A DNA stretch of 64,000 bases from the NCBI RefSeq assembly GCF_014270065.1, contig NZ_JACNME010000002.1, positions 124,001 to 188,000 on the forward strand. Direction: 5' to 3'. The notes under the pieces are model-generated. The model was not told the DNA's origin, did not search any database, and saw only the letters and a list, made by a program, of their open reading frames with translations. The first letter of the stretch is position 1; each line of letters starts with the position of its first letter. Source of the stretch: Quadrisphaera sp. RL12-1S. Its GTDB lineage: Bacteria > Actinomycetota > Actinomycetes > Actinomycetales > Quadrisphaeraceae. A program made the position numbers and the translations under genes. Below, in pieces: positions 25,344 through 32,679 of the stretch.

Positions 25344-25604
25344 ATGTCCAGCGGATCGTCGCCGAGGTGGCTGGACCTGGGGCCGGGTGAGGTCCTCCTC
25401 CGCTCTGCTGGCGCCAACCGCTCGACGGGGACCGCCACCTGGGCACTGCTCCTGGTGGCCGTCGACGCCACCGTCGTCGTCGTCCTGCTCACCACCGACG
25501 AGTGGGGCCTGTGGGTGACCGCTGTGGCCGTGGCGCTGCTGGCGACCCACCTCTGGCTGGCTGCGCGCACGCTCCGGGGCCCACGGCGCGCCGCGGGCGC
25601 CTGA
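25344..25604 (+). CDS. Small two-helix membrane protein
   Basis: 86 residues, not recognised. A polar start (SSGSSPRWLDLGPGEVLLRSAGANRS) precedes two hydrophobic segments, TWALLLVAVDATVVVVLLT and LWVTAVAVALLATHLWLAA, and a basic end. The topology resembles small actinobacterial PH-like or DUF-type membrane proteins. ATG at 25344 is chosen; GTG at 25323 would add seven residues. Ends at a strong convergent hairpin. Confidence 0.5.
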   Translation: MSSGSSPRWLDLGPGEVLLRSAGANRSTGTATWALLLVAVDATVVVVLLTTDEWGLWVTAVAVALLATHLWLAARTLRGPRRAAGA

Positions 25605-25606
25605 CA

Positions 25607-25666
25607 CGACCGTGGACGCTGCCCTCCGGTGCGGGAGCCCGTACCGGAAGGCAGCGTCCACGGTCG
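25607..25666. terminator. 60-nt bidirectional terminator hairpin
   Basis: The arms CGACCGTGGACGCTGCC (25607-25623) and GGCAGCGTCCACGGTCG (25650-25666) are perfectly complementary over 17 bp. A nested TCCGGT/ACCGGA stem and a short GC core lie inside. It sits 2 nt after the stop of the small membrane protein and 25 nt before the end of the convergent desaturase gene. Confidence 0.8.
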
Positions 25667-25691
25667 CGCTACTGCCGCCGCAGCGGGCGCG

Positions 25692-26780
25692 TCAGGCGCG
25701 CAGCTGCGCCGCCAGCGGGCAGCTGAACGGGTCCCCGGCGCGCAGGCCCACCTCGTTGAGGTGGGCGATGATCGCGCGGTAGGAGCCGACCAGCGAGGTC
25801 TCCGTGTACGGGATGCCGTGCGCGGCGCAGAACTCCCGCACCATCGGCTGCACCCGGCGCAGGTTGGGCCGGGGCATGCTCGGGAACAGGTGGTGCTCCA
25901 CCTGGCGGTTCAGCCCGCCCATGAGGAAGTCGACCACCACGCCGCCGCGGATGTTGCGCGAGGTGAGCACCTGGCGGCGCAGGAAGTCGATCCGCGCCCC
26001 GCGCTCCACGATCGGCATGCCCACGTGGTTGGGCGCGAACGCCCCGCCCATGCACAGCCCGAACACGGCCAGGTGGACGCCCAGGAACGCCGCGGCCTTG
26101 CCCGGGCCCATGGTGGTCAGCAGCACGGACGCGTACAGCGCCCAGTGCGCGGCCACGAACCCCACGTCCGCCCAGCGGCCCTTCACGGGGGAGCGGCGCG
26201 CCATCGCCTTGACGCTGTCCACGTGGAGGTTGGCCCCGGACAGCAGCAGCAGCGGCAGGAAGAACCACCCCTGGTGGCGCGTCAGCGCCGCGCGCAGCCC
26301 GCGCCGCTTGGCCGCCTCCTCGGGGTGGAAGGCCACCACCACCGACTCGATGTCGGTGTCCTTGCCCACCTGGTTCGGCGCGGCGTGGTGGCGGCTGTGC
26401 TTGTTCATCCACCAGCCGTGGCTCAGGCCCGCGCACAGCCCCGCGAACACCCTCGCCGCCCAGTCGTTGCGCGCGTTCGAGGTGAACACCTGGCGGTGCG
26501 CGCCGTCGTGGCCGAGGAAGGCGAACTGCGTGCCCAGCACGCCCAGCGCCGCCGCCGGCAGCAGCTGCCACCAGGAGTCACCGAGGACGACGACGCCCGC
26601 CACCAGCGCGGCCGCCGCTGCCGCCGCGGCCGTGATCCGGACCGCGTAGTAGCCGGGCCGCCGGTCGAGCAGGCCCCGCTCCTTCACCGCCCGGGACAGC
26701 TCGGCGTAGCTGCTGACCGCGCGGTCGCGCTCGCGGACCCGGGGCGCCCGGGTGCCGGGCTCGGGGGCGGTGGTGGTCAT
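25692..26780 (-). CDS. Membrane fatty acid desaturase
   Basis: 362 residues. The three histidine boxes of acyl-CoA/acyl-lipid front-end desaturases are present: HDGAH (91-95), HSRHH (128-132) and QVEHH (293-297), which bind the di-iron centre. Hydrophobic pairs around 48-90 and 200-240 give the membrane core. QVEHH instead of HxxHH is characteristic of delta-6/linoleoyl-CoA-type enzymes and actinobacterial DesA3-like relatives. It introduces a double bond into acyl chains, probably for membrane fluidity. Its electron donor is not encoded nearby. ATG at 26780 with ggaggag about 11 nt upstream. Confidence 0.93.
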   Translation of the reverse strand: MTTTAPEPGTRAPRVRERDRAVSSYAELSRAVKERGLLDRRPGYYAVRITAAAAAAAALVAGVVVLGDSWWQLLPAAALGVLGTQFAFLGHDGAHRQVFTSNARNDWAARVFAGLCAGLSHGWWMNKHSRHHAAPNQVGKDTDIESVVVAFHPEEAAKRRGLRAALTRHQGWFFLPLLLLSGANLHVDSVKAMARRSPVKGRWADVGFVAAHWALYASVLLTTMGPGKAAAFLGVHLAVFGLCMGGAFAPNHVGMPIVERGARIDFLRRQVLTSRNIRGGVVVDFLMGGLNRQVEHHLFPSMPRPNLRRVQPMVREFCAAHGIPYTETSLVGSYRAIIAHLNEVGLRAGDPFSCPLAAQLRA

Positions 26781-27121
26781 GGGGAAGGTGCTCCTCCGGG
26801 GCCGGGGCGCGCACCGCGGGCGCGGGCGCGTGCCGTGCTCCGACGCGGGGCCACCGTCCGGTCCGGTCCGGTCCGGGCGGTGGGCAGGGCGCGGGCGACA
26901 GCCACTGCTCACCCGTGCGCCGTCTCGTGGTCCGTGACGTCGCGGCCGACCGCTCAGCGAGGGACCTCGCGGTCCCACCACCACTGTCACACACGATCGC
27001 CCACGACCGAGCCACATCCCCGGCCGGTGTCTGCAGAACTGGGACTTACGCTGTACGCGACAGCGGGGGAGGCTCGGGGGCGCCGTCCTCTCCGACGACC
27101 CGGCGGCACGAGGGGTGCGGC
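26781..27121. other. 341-nt divergent intergenic region
   Basis: No gene is supported here. It contains the Shine-Dalgarno of the desaturase gene near 26792-26798, a short GTCCG tandem repeat (26856-26877) and a TACGCT hexamer (27047-27052). The hexamer fits TAnnnT and could serve the STAS gene with a leader of about 60 nt. Nothing else is visible. Confidence 0.4.
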
Positions 27122-27496
27122 GTGGACCTGCGCGACGACGGAGCGGTCCTGCGGCTGCGGGTGGAGCACCACCGCGGGGCGCGGGGCTGCGTGGAGGTGC
27201 TGAGCATCACCGGCGACCTCGACGTGCTGGGCGCTTCCCGGCTGCGCGAGCAGCTGCCCGATCCGGTGGCGCACCTGCGGGTGGCGGACCTGTCCGAGGT
27301 CGCCTTCCTGGACTCCAGCGGCGTGGGCGCGCTCATCGCGATGCAGCGCCGCCAGGCCGAGGCCGGTGGGTCGTTCGCGGTCTGCTGCGCGCAGCCGCAG
27401 CCGCTGCAGGTCCTCACCATGACCGGAGCCGACCGGCTGCTCGCCGTGCGCCCCACGCTGGTCGACGCGCTCGGCCTCGCCCGCACCGCCGGCTGA
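27122..27496 (+). CDS. STAS domain protein (anti-sigma factor antagonist)
   Basis: 124 residues. The single STAS domain shows EVLSITGDLDVLGASRLREQL, then VADLSEVAFLDSSGVGALIAMQRRQ, with the phosphorylatable Ser in DSSG as in SpoIIAA/RsbV. Such proteins bind a kinase-type anti-sigma factor in a partner-switching circuit and free a stress or sporulation sigma factor. No anti-sigma kinase or sigma factor gene is adjacent, so the partner is encoded elsewhere. The GTG at 27122 (MDLRDDGAVLRL) is the start nearest the domain. A convergent hairpin follows. Confidence 0.88.
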   Translation: MDLRDDGAVLRLRVEHHRGARGCVEVLSITGDLDVLGASRLREQLPDPVAHLRVADLSEVAFLDSSGVGALIAMQRRQAEAGGSFAVCCAQPQPLQVLTMTGADRLLAVRPTLVDALGLARTAG

Positions 27497-27528
27497 GGCC
27501 GGGGCCTCCACCGCCGTCACCGCCGCGG

Positions 27529-27554
27529 CCCTGAGCGGGGTCACGGGCTCAGGG
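27529..27554. terminator. Bidirectional terminator hairpin after STAS gene
   Basis: CCCTGAGC (27529-27536) and GCTCAGGG (27547-27554) form a perfect 8-bp stem with a 10-nt loop. It overlaps the stop of the convergent gene at 27549. Confidence 0.6.
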
Positions 27555-28019
27555 GCGGCGGCCTCGCAGCACGGCGGCCACCGCAGCCGCTGCCGCGGCC
27601 AGGACCACCGCGGCGACGCCCGCTCGGCGTCCCGCACCGGTGGCGCGCAGCGCCGCGGCGCGGTGCAGACGCACCCTCGAGCTGCCCAGCGCGACCCGTC
27701 CCAGCGGCGAGGACACCCCGTGCCCGGCGTCGAGCAGCGGGCCGCCCGGGGTCTGCACGCGCACCGAGAGGCCGGCGGCGGCCAGCTCCTCGGCGACGAG
27801 CGCGACCGCCCTCGCGCGGGAGCGGCCACCGCGCAGCCCCGCGGCGGCGGCCGCCTCCCGCACCCTCGCCAGCAGGGCCGTGGCGTCCGCGGTGAGCACC
27901 CGCAGCTGCGCCCCGTCACCCTCGACGCGCACGTCGAGGCCGTCCACCTGCAGCGACAGGTCCGCGCTGACGCGCAGACCCGTCGGCAGCAGGCGCCCCC
28001 GCGGCGAGGAGGTGCTCAT
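27549..28019 (-). CDS. Hypothetical protein with C-terminal hydrophobic helix
   Basis: 156 residues, not recognised. The first part has strand-like repeats (LSLQVDGLDVRVEGDGAQLRVLTADATALLARVREAA), then RARAVALVAEELAAAGLSVRVQTPGGPLLDAG. The end is a basic stretch and a hydrophobic helix (AGVAAVVLAAAAAAVAAVL) that may anchor it in the membrane. The ATG at 28019 overlaps the stop of the preceding gene (ATGA), so the pair is translationally coupled. Confidence 0.55.
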   Translation of the reverse strand: MSTSSPRGRLLPTGLRVSADLSLQVDGLDVRVEGDGAQLRVLTADATALLARVREAAAAAGLRGGRSRARAVALVAEELAAAGLSVRVQTPGGPLLDAGHGVSSPLGRVALGSSRVRLHRAAALRATGAGRRAGVAAVVLAAAAAAVAAVLRGRRP

Positions 28020-28252
28020 CCGCGGCTCGCGTCCTCGGAGGTGGTGATGCGCAGGGTGCCGTTGAGCTTCCAGGTGGCGCGCGGCGCGTCGGGGCCGGTC
28101 TCGCGCGGCACCTCGACGGCCATGTCGACGAACTCGTAGTTGATGGCGGCGCCGCGCCCGGTGAGGTAGCTCCACATCTCGCGGAACAGGTCGGGGAAGC
28201 TGGTCGAGCCCGCCCCGGTCGAGGTGGGCGTGCTGGTGGTGCTGGAGGTCAT
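28016..28252 (-). CDS. Small hypothetical protein (78 aa)
   Basis: Not recognised. A Ser/Thr-rich start (MTSSTTSTPTSTGAGSTS) leads into a compact domain with FPDLFREMWSYLTGRGAAINYEFVDMAVEVP and ATWKLNGTLRITTSE, which looks like one helix and an amphipathic beta hairpin. The ATG at 28252 begins the coupled two-gene unit with the membrane-anchored protein downstream. The conserved-looking aromatic/hydrophobic pattern supports a real gene. Confidence 0.55.
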   Translation of the reverse strand: MTSSTTSTPTSTGAGSTSFPDLFREMWSYLTGRGAAINYEFVDMAVEVPRETGPDAPRATWKLNGTLRITTSEDASRG

Positions 28253-28361
28253 GTCCGGCCCTTCGGTCGAGATCGGGGACCGCGCCGCCTGCTGGGCGCT
28301 GGAACCACCCTGCGGGCAGCCGCTGGAGCCCGCCACTCGCCCGCTGGCCCCGTCGTCGTCC

Positions 28362-29834
28362 TCAGTGGTGACCGGCCACCCTCCCGGCCAGCACCGCGAG
28401 CGGAGAGGTGCGCGTGCGCCCGCGGGCCTCGGCGGCGTCCGCGGCCCGGTAGGTGGCGTACAGGCCGTGCACCGCCAGCCAGCGCAGCGGCTCGGGCTCC
28501 CAGCGGCGCACCCGGTGCCCGACCCACGGCAGCTCCGTCAGCGCGGTGCGCTCGCCGAGCACGAGGTCGCGCAGGGTGCGCCCGGCGAGGTTGGTGGCCG
28601 TGACGCCCGTGCCCACGTAGCCGCCGGCCCACGCCAGCGCGGTCCCGTCGGCGGCGCGGTCCAGCCCCACGGAGGCGTGCCAGTCCCGCGGCACGGCCAG
28701 CACCCCCGACCACGCGTGGTCCAGTGGTGCCCGGCCGTCCGGGGTGAGCTGGCGCAGCACGGGGAAGAAGTCCTCCAGCACCCGGCGCAGCCCCTCCACT
28801 GTCCGCGCCGGGGTGCGGCCGTCCGCGGTGGTGCGGGCCGTGCTGGACCCCCACGTGTAGGGGACGCCGCGGCCGCCCAGCGCGATCCGGTCGTCGGCGG
28901 TGCGCTGGGCGTACATGTAGACGTGCGCGGTGTCGCCGAGCGTGGCCCGCCCGTCCCAGCCGATCGCGTCCCACACCGCCGCCGGGAGCGGCGCCGTCGC
29001 CACCATGGAGGAGTTCATGGGCAGCCAGTCGCGGTGCAGAGCGGGGATGTCCGCGGTGAAGCCCTCCGTGGCGCGCACCACCGTGCGGGCCCGCACCAGC
29101 CCGACCTCGCCGCCGGCTCCACCGACGACGGTGCGCACCAGCCCGGGGAGGAGCTCCGTGGCGCGGGTGCCCTCGTAGACCTCCACCCCCAGCCGCTCGA
29201 CGACCTCGGCCAGCCCGCGCACCAGCTTGGCGGGGTGGATCCGCGCGCAGTGCGGGTGCCACACCGCCGCGGACGTGCCCGCCACGCCGATCCGCTCGTG
29301 GGCCTCCCCGGCGTCCAGCCACCGCACGTCGGTGCCGGCGCGGGCTGCCATCGAGGCGTGCAGCTCCCGCAGCCTGGCCAGCTGCGCGGGGCCGCGGGCC
29401 ACGGTGTGCTCCCCGCCGCGGTGGACGTCGGCGTCGATCCCCTCGGCGGCGGCCACGCGCACCACCTCGTCGACGGTGTCGTTCATCGCCCGCTGGAACG
29501 CGTCGACCGCCGCGGGGCCGTGGCTGGCGCGGTAGCCGTCCACGCCGCCGGTGATCTCGTTGGTCAGCCAGCCGCCGTTACGGCCCGACGCCCCGTACCC
29601 CGCGACGTGCTGCTCCAGCACGACCACGCGCAGCGACGGGTCCGCCCGCTTGAGGTAGTACGCGGTCCACAGTCCGGTGTAGCCGGCGCCGACCACGGCG
29701 ACGTCACACTCGAGCGCGGCTGACGACGACGACGGCGACGTCGGCAGCGGCGGCCGCGGGGCCGGCCGGCCGAGCTGGTGCCACCAGAAGCTGACCTCGC
29801 CGTTGACCGGCTCACCGCTGGGCTGCGCGCTCAC
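28362..29834 (-). CDS. FAD-dependent oxidoreductase, DAO / gamma-glutamylputrescine oxidase-like
   Basis: 490 residues. The Rossmann FAD motif is VAVVGAGYTGLWTAYYL (about 46-62), followed by the adenine-binding E (VVVLEQ) and GYGASGRNGGWL, the covalent-type loop seen in PuuB/OrdL relatives. SGRNGGW and the C-terminal AGGYVGTGVTATNLAGRTLRDLV are family landmarks. Such enzymes oxidise secondary amines, for example N-substituted amino acids or glutamylputrescine, giving H2O2. No other puu genes are near, so the substrate is open. GTG at 29834 with agagga 8 nt upstream. Divergent from the small gene at 29886. Confidence 0.85.
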   Translation of the reverse strand: MSAQPSGEPVNGEVSFWWHQLGRPAPRPPLPTSPSSSSAALECDVAVVGAGYTGLWTAYYLKRADPSLRVVVLEQHVAGYGASGRNGGWLTNEITGGVDGYRASHGPAAVDAFQRAMNDTVDEVVRVAAAEGIDADVHRGGEHTVARGPAQLARLRELHASMAARAGTDVRWLDAGEAHERIGVAGTSAAVWHPHCARIHPAKLVRGLAEVVERLGVEVYEGTRATELLPGLVRTVVGGAGGEVGLVRARTVVRATEGFTADIPALHRDWLPMNSSMVATAPLPAAVWDAIGWDGRATLGDTAHVYMYAQRTADDRIALGGRGVPYTWGSSTARTTADGRTPARTVEGLRRVLEDFFPVLRQLTPDGRAPLDHAWSGVLAVPRDWHASVGLDRAADGTALAWAGGYVGTGVTATNLAGRTLRDLVLGERTALTELPWVGHRVRRWEPEPLRWLAVHGLYATYRAADAAEARGRTRTSPLAVLAGRVAGHH

Positions 29835-29885
29835 CGGCAGATCCTCTCTCGCGCGCGCGGCCCCCGTCCGCGCCACCATGGGCGG

Positions 29886-30368
29886 GTGCCCTCGGTGAGC
29901 CCCGCCCTGCTGCGCCAGCTGGCCGCGCTGGCGGCCAAGCGCGGCCCGGACGCCATCCGCTGGATGAGCCTCGTGGCGCCCTACCTGCGCGAGCCCGAGA
30001 CCAGGGAGCGCGTCCGCGCGCTGACGCGGCGCTGGTCCGACGCGCGCTCGGCCCGGACGCCGGACGCCCGCCTGGCGAGCGAGATCTCCGCCCTCGTCGA
30101 CCACGCCACCTCCGCCCGTGCGGACGCCGCGTCAGCCGGCAGCCCCGCCCAGGTGGCGCAGGCGGAGGCGTGGCTGCGGCGGGCGAAGGCCCTGGAGCGG
30201 TCCCGCCACCTGCTGCTGGGGACGACGACGCCGGGCCGCGCCGACGCCCCGCGCCGTCGCCAGGCGGTGGAGCGGCTCACCCCGGAGATCGAGCGCCTGC
30301 GCGCCGAGATGCTCGAGGCCATGCTCGAGCTCGGCCACGGCGGAGGAGACCCCACCCCCCGTCCGTGA
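29886..30368 (+). CDS. Hypothetical helical protein (160 aa)
   Basis: Not recognised. Almost wholly alpha-helical by pattern, highly charged (Arg/Glu/Ala), no membrane segment: LLRQLAALAAKRGPDAIRWMSLV, ERVRALTRRWSDARSARTPD, VAQAEAWLRRAKALERSRHLL and LTPEIERLRAEMLEAMLELG. GTG at 29886 or GTG at 29895. Starts 52 nt from the divergent oxidase gene and ends in a palindromic CCGTGATCACGG (30363-30374) near the convergent TspO-like gene. Confidence 0.5.
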   Translation: MPSVSPALLRQLAALAAKRGPDAIRWMSLVAPYLREPETRERVRALTRRWSDARSARTPDARLASEISALVDHATSARADAASAGSPAQVAQAEAWLRRAKALERSRHLLLGTTTPGRADAPRRRQAVERLTPEIERLRAEMLEAMLELGHGGGDPTPRP

Positions 30369-30392
30369 TCACGGGCGCCGGAGGCGGGGCCG

Positions 30393-31295
30393 TCAGGGGC
30401 GCGGGCCGAACGGGCCGAACGGACTCCCGGGCCCGCCGGGACTCCCGGGCCCGCCGACGCGGACCGTGGCCGACCGCAGCCGGCGCCGCAGGTCCTCCCC
30501 GCGAGACCACACCGCCCACCCGAGCAGCGCCACCGCGCCCACGGCCGCCGCGGCGGCGAGCAGCGCCCCGCCCTCGCGGGCCCCGGCGCCGAACGCCACC
30601 GCCATGAGGCCCCACACCGCCGCGAGGGTGCTCGCGGCGCGGGCGCGCCAGCGCCGGACCACCGCGACGCCGGCCCCGAGGGCCACCGCCAGCACGCCGG
30701 CCTGCCACGCCGCGGCGCCGCCCCCGGTGGTCGGCAGGCCCAGGGCTGCCAGGGCCGACGCGGCGTTGACGGGCACCGCCACCGCCGCCCAGCCGGTGTA
30801 GACGCCCAGTGCGCCGAGCAGCAGCAGGCGTCCGGGCAGGCGCATGAGGCGGCGGTGGCGCAGGGCGGTGTCGTAGGCCACCACGAGCAGGGCGAGCATC
30901 GCCGCGAAGACCACCGCCGTGGTCCAGACCGGGGCCGTGGCCGCGAGCACCAGCCACGCCACGAACCCCGCCATCACGCCGGCCAGCGGCCAGGCGACCC
31001 GTCGGTACGGCGGCTCGTCGCCCCGCCCGGCGGGCAGCTGGTAGACCGCGTACGCCAGGCAGCCGACCACCACCGCGCCCCACACGGCGAACGCGTACCC
31101 GGCCGGGGTGATGAGCAGGTCGGACTCGCCCGTGCCCCCGGGGCGGCCGCCCCCGAGCACGGACGCGACGACGGCGGCGAGCAGCTGGGCCGCGGCGAGC
31201 ACGGCGACGGTCCACCGTCGCACGCGCGAGACGAGCGAGGGCCTGGCGGTGGCGGAGGACGCTGCGGACGGGGGACCGAGGACGCCGGCGGGCAT
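30393..31295 (-). CDS. TspO/MBR-like (tryptophan-rich sensory family) membrane protein
   Basis: 300 residues with about eight hydrophobic segments. ITPAGYAFAVWGAVVVGCLAYAVYQLP matches the PAGYxFAIWxxIY...YQ signature of the long TspO-related proteins found in actinobacteria and Bacteroidetes. ALGVYTGWAAVAVPVNAASAL fits the second signature. Function of the long forms is not established; short TspO binds porphyrins. The C-terminus is a Gly/Pro repeat (GGPGSPGGPGSPFGPFG). The ATG at 31295 is chosen; the frame is open further upstream but low in complexity. Confidence 0.65.
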   Translation of the reverse strand: MPAGVLGPPSAASSATARPSLVSRVRRWTVAVLAAAQLLAAVVASVLGGGRPGGTGESDLLITPAGYAFAVWGAVVVGCLAYAVYQLPAGRGDEPPYRRVAWPLAGVMAGFVAWLVLAATAPVWTTAVVFAAMLALLVVAYDTALRHRRLMRLPGRLLLLGALGVYTGWAAVAVPVNAASALAALGLPTTGGGAAAWQAGVLAVALGAGVAVVRRWRARAASTLAAVWGLMAVAFGAGAREGGALLAAAAAVGAVALLGWAVWSRGEDLRRRLRSATVRVGGPGSPGGPGSPFGPFGPRP

Positions 31296-31492
31296 GGCCC
31301 AGTCTCTCACCGGAGGGTCAAGAGCGAGTAAAGAGACGGCGGCGCCCCGCGTCGTCGGCGCCGGGCTCTCGACCACGCAGCGCTGGCGTCCGGTCACCGT
31401 CGGCGCCCGGCGCGGCCCGGGGAGAGCAGGCCCCTGGTCCACCCGTGGTCACCTCCGCCCGTCTCCGGCCGGTGTCCGTCCACGCTGCGACG

Positions 31493-32431
31493 GTGATCAT
31501 CACCACCCTCCGGACCCGGCGGCGCCGCGCGAGCCGCAGGCGGACGCCCGCGGCGGCGCTCGTCGTCGTCGTGGCGGTGCTGCTGGGCCCGGCCGCGGTG
31601 GTGGTGCCGGGTGCGGCACCGACCGCCGCTGCCGCGACCAGCTGCAGGTACGTGACCGCGGACGGGCACGACGTCGTCGTCCCCTGCGTGACGGGGACCC
31701 CCGGTCAGGGGAGCGGCTCGGCGAGCCAGGGCGGTGGGGCGGGAGCGGCGCCGGCCGGGCCCCGCGTCCGGAACCGCTACGTGCTGGCCTGCGCCGGGAA
31801 CTCGGTCGACGCGCCGGGCGAGGCCACGTGCCAGCTGGCCACCACCCAGTGCGCCGCCCCGCGCCTCTTCTACTGGCAGTACCAGTCCACGGACGGGGTG
31901 ACCTACCGCCTGGTGGGCACCCGCTGCCTGACCCGCCAGGAGGCGGTCGACGGCGAGGCCGTGCCCGGCCTGACCCTGGCCGACTTCCGCCGCCTGCCGA
32001 TCCCGGGCCAGGCCGTGGTCCTCCAGCCGGGCAACGGGTACGCGCTCGTGGGGGTGCCGCTCAACGCGGTGGCCGGGACGGCGCCGCAGCTGCTGGCGAC
32101 GACGGTCCTGGGGGCGTCGGTCTCGGTGCGGGCCAGGCCGGTGGCGTACACGTGGGACTTCGGCGACGGGACGGTGCTCGGGCCCACCCCGGACCCGGGG
32201 GCGCTGTTCCCGGCGCTGGGCACCACGCACACCTACCAGCGAGGTGGCGACGTGCAGGTGGTGCTGACCACCACGTACGCGGGGGAGTTCTCCGTGGACG
32301 GCGGGGCGTTCACGGCGGTGGCGGGCACGGCCGACGTGGCCTCGCCCCCGGTGCCGCTGGCGGTGCTCACGGGTGCCGGGGCGCTCGTGGGCGACCCGGT
32401 CGGCGGGGGGCGCGGCCCGGGCACCCGCTGA
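31493..32431 (+). CDS. Secreted protein with PKD-like domain
   Basis: 312 residues. Twin basic N-terminus (RTRRRRASRRR), long hydrophobic core (AAALVVVVAVLLGPAAVVVP) and AAPTAAAATS give a signal peptide, with the mature protein starting near SCRYVTADG. Four to five cysteines follow (CAGNS, CQLATTQCAA, RCLTRQ). Residues ~215-275 hold a PKD-like fold: VAYTWDFGDGTVLGPTPDPG, then TTHTYQRGGDVQVVLTTTY. An adhesion or surface role is inferred. GTG at 31493 gives a normal signal peptide; GTG at 31445 adds 16 residues. The start lies in a GGTGATCATCACC palindrome. Confidence 0.65.
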   Translation: MIITTLRTRRRRASRRRTPAAALVVVVAVLLGPAAVVVPGAAPTAAAATSCRYVTADGHDVVVPCVTGTPGQGSGSASQGGGAGAAPAGPRVRNRYVLACAGNSVDAPGEATCQLATTQCAAPRLFYWQYQSTDGVTYRLVGTRCLTRQEAVDGEAVPGLTLADFRRLPIPGQAVVLQPGNGYALVGVPLNAVAGTAPQLLATTVLGASVSVRARPVAYTWDFGDGTVLGPTPDPGALFPALGTTHTYQRGGDVQVVLTTTYAGEFSVDGGAFTAVAGTADVASPPVPLAVLTGAGALVGDPVGGGRGPGTR

Positions 32432-32519
32432 CGGCGACACGCCGGGGCGTCGCGCGCCTCCGTGACCGGGCCTCGCCGCGGGTGCACCATCGTTCACAGC
32501 AGTCCCAGGGGAAACGCTG

Positions 32520-32580
32520 GACCTGGGCTGTGAGCCCTGGTCTGTCCTGGTTCGGCGGTCCCAGCCGCTCTCGAGCGGCT
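32520..32580. other. Two hairpins in the 248-nt gap before the giant coiled-coil gene
   Basis: GACC-T-GGGCT-GTG-AGCCC-T-GGTC (32520-32542) and AGCCGCT-CTCG-AGCGGCT (32563-32580) are both near-perfect stem-loops. They could end the PKD gene transcript (stop at 32431) or act in the leader of the coiled-coil gene (start at 32680). The rest of 32432-32679 shows no gene and no clear -10. Confidence 0.5.
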
Positions 32581-32679
32581 CCCGGCCCGGCCCCGGCCAG
32601 GAGCGTCCCCCGGGGCGCGACATGCCCCGACGCGCCGGAAGTCCCACGCGCAGAGCGTTCGAGGTGTCACGATCCGTGC

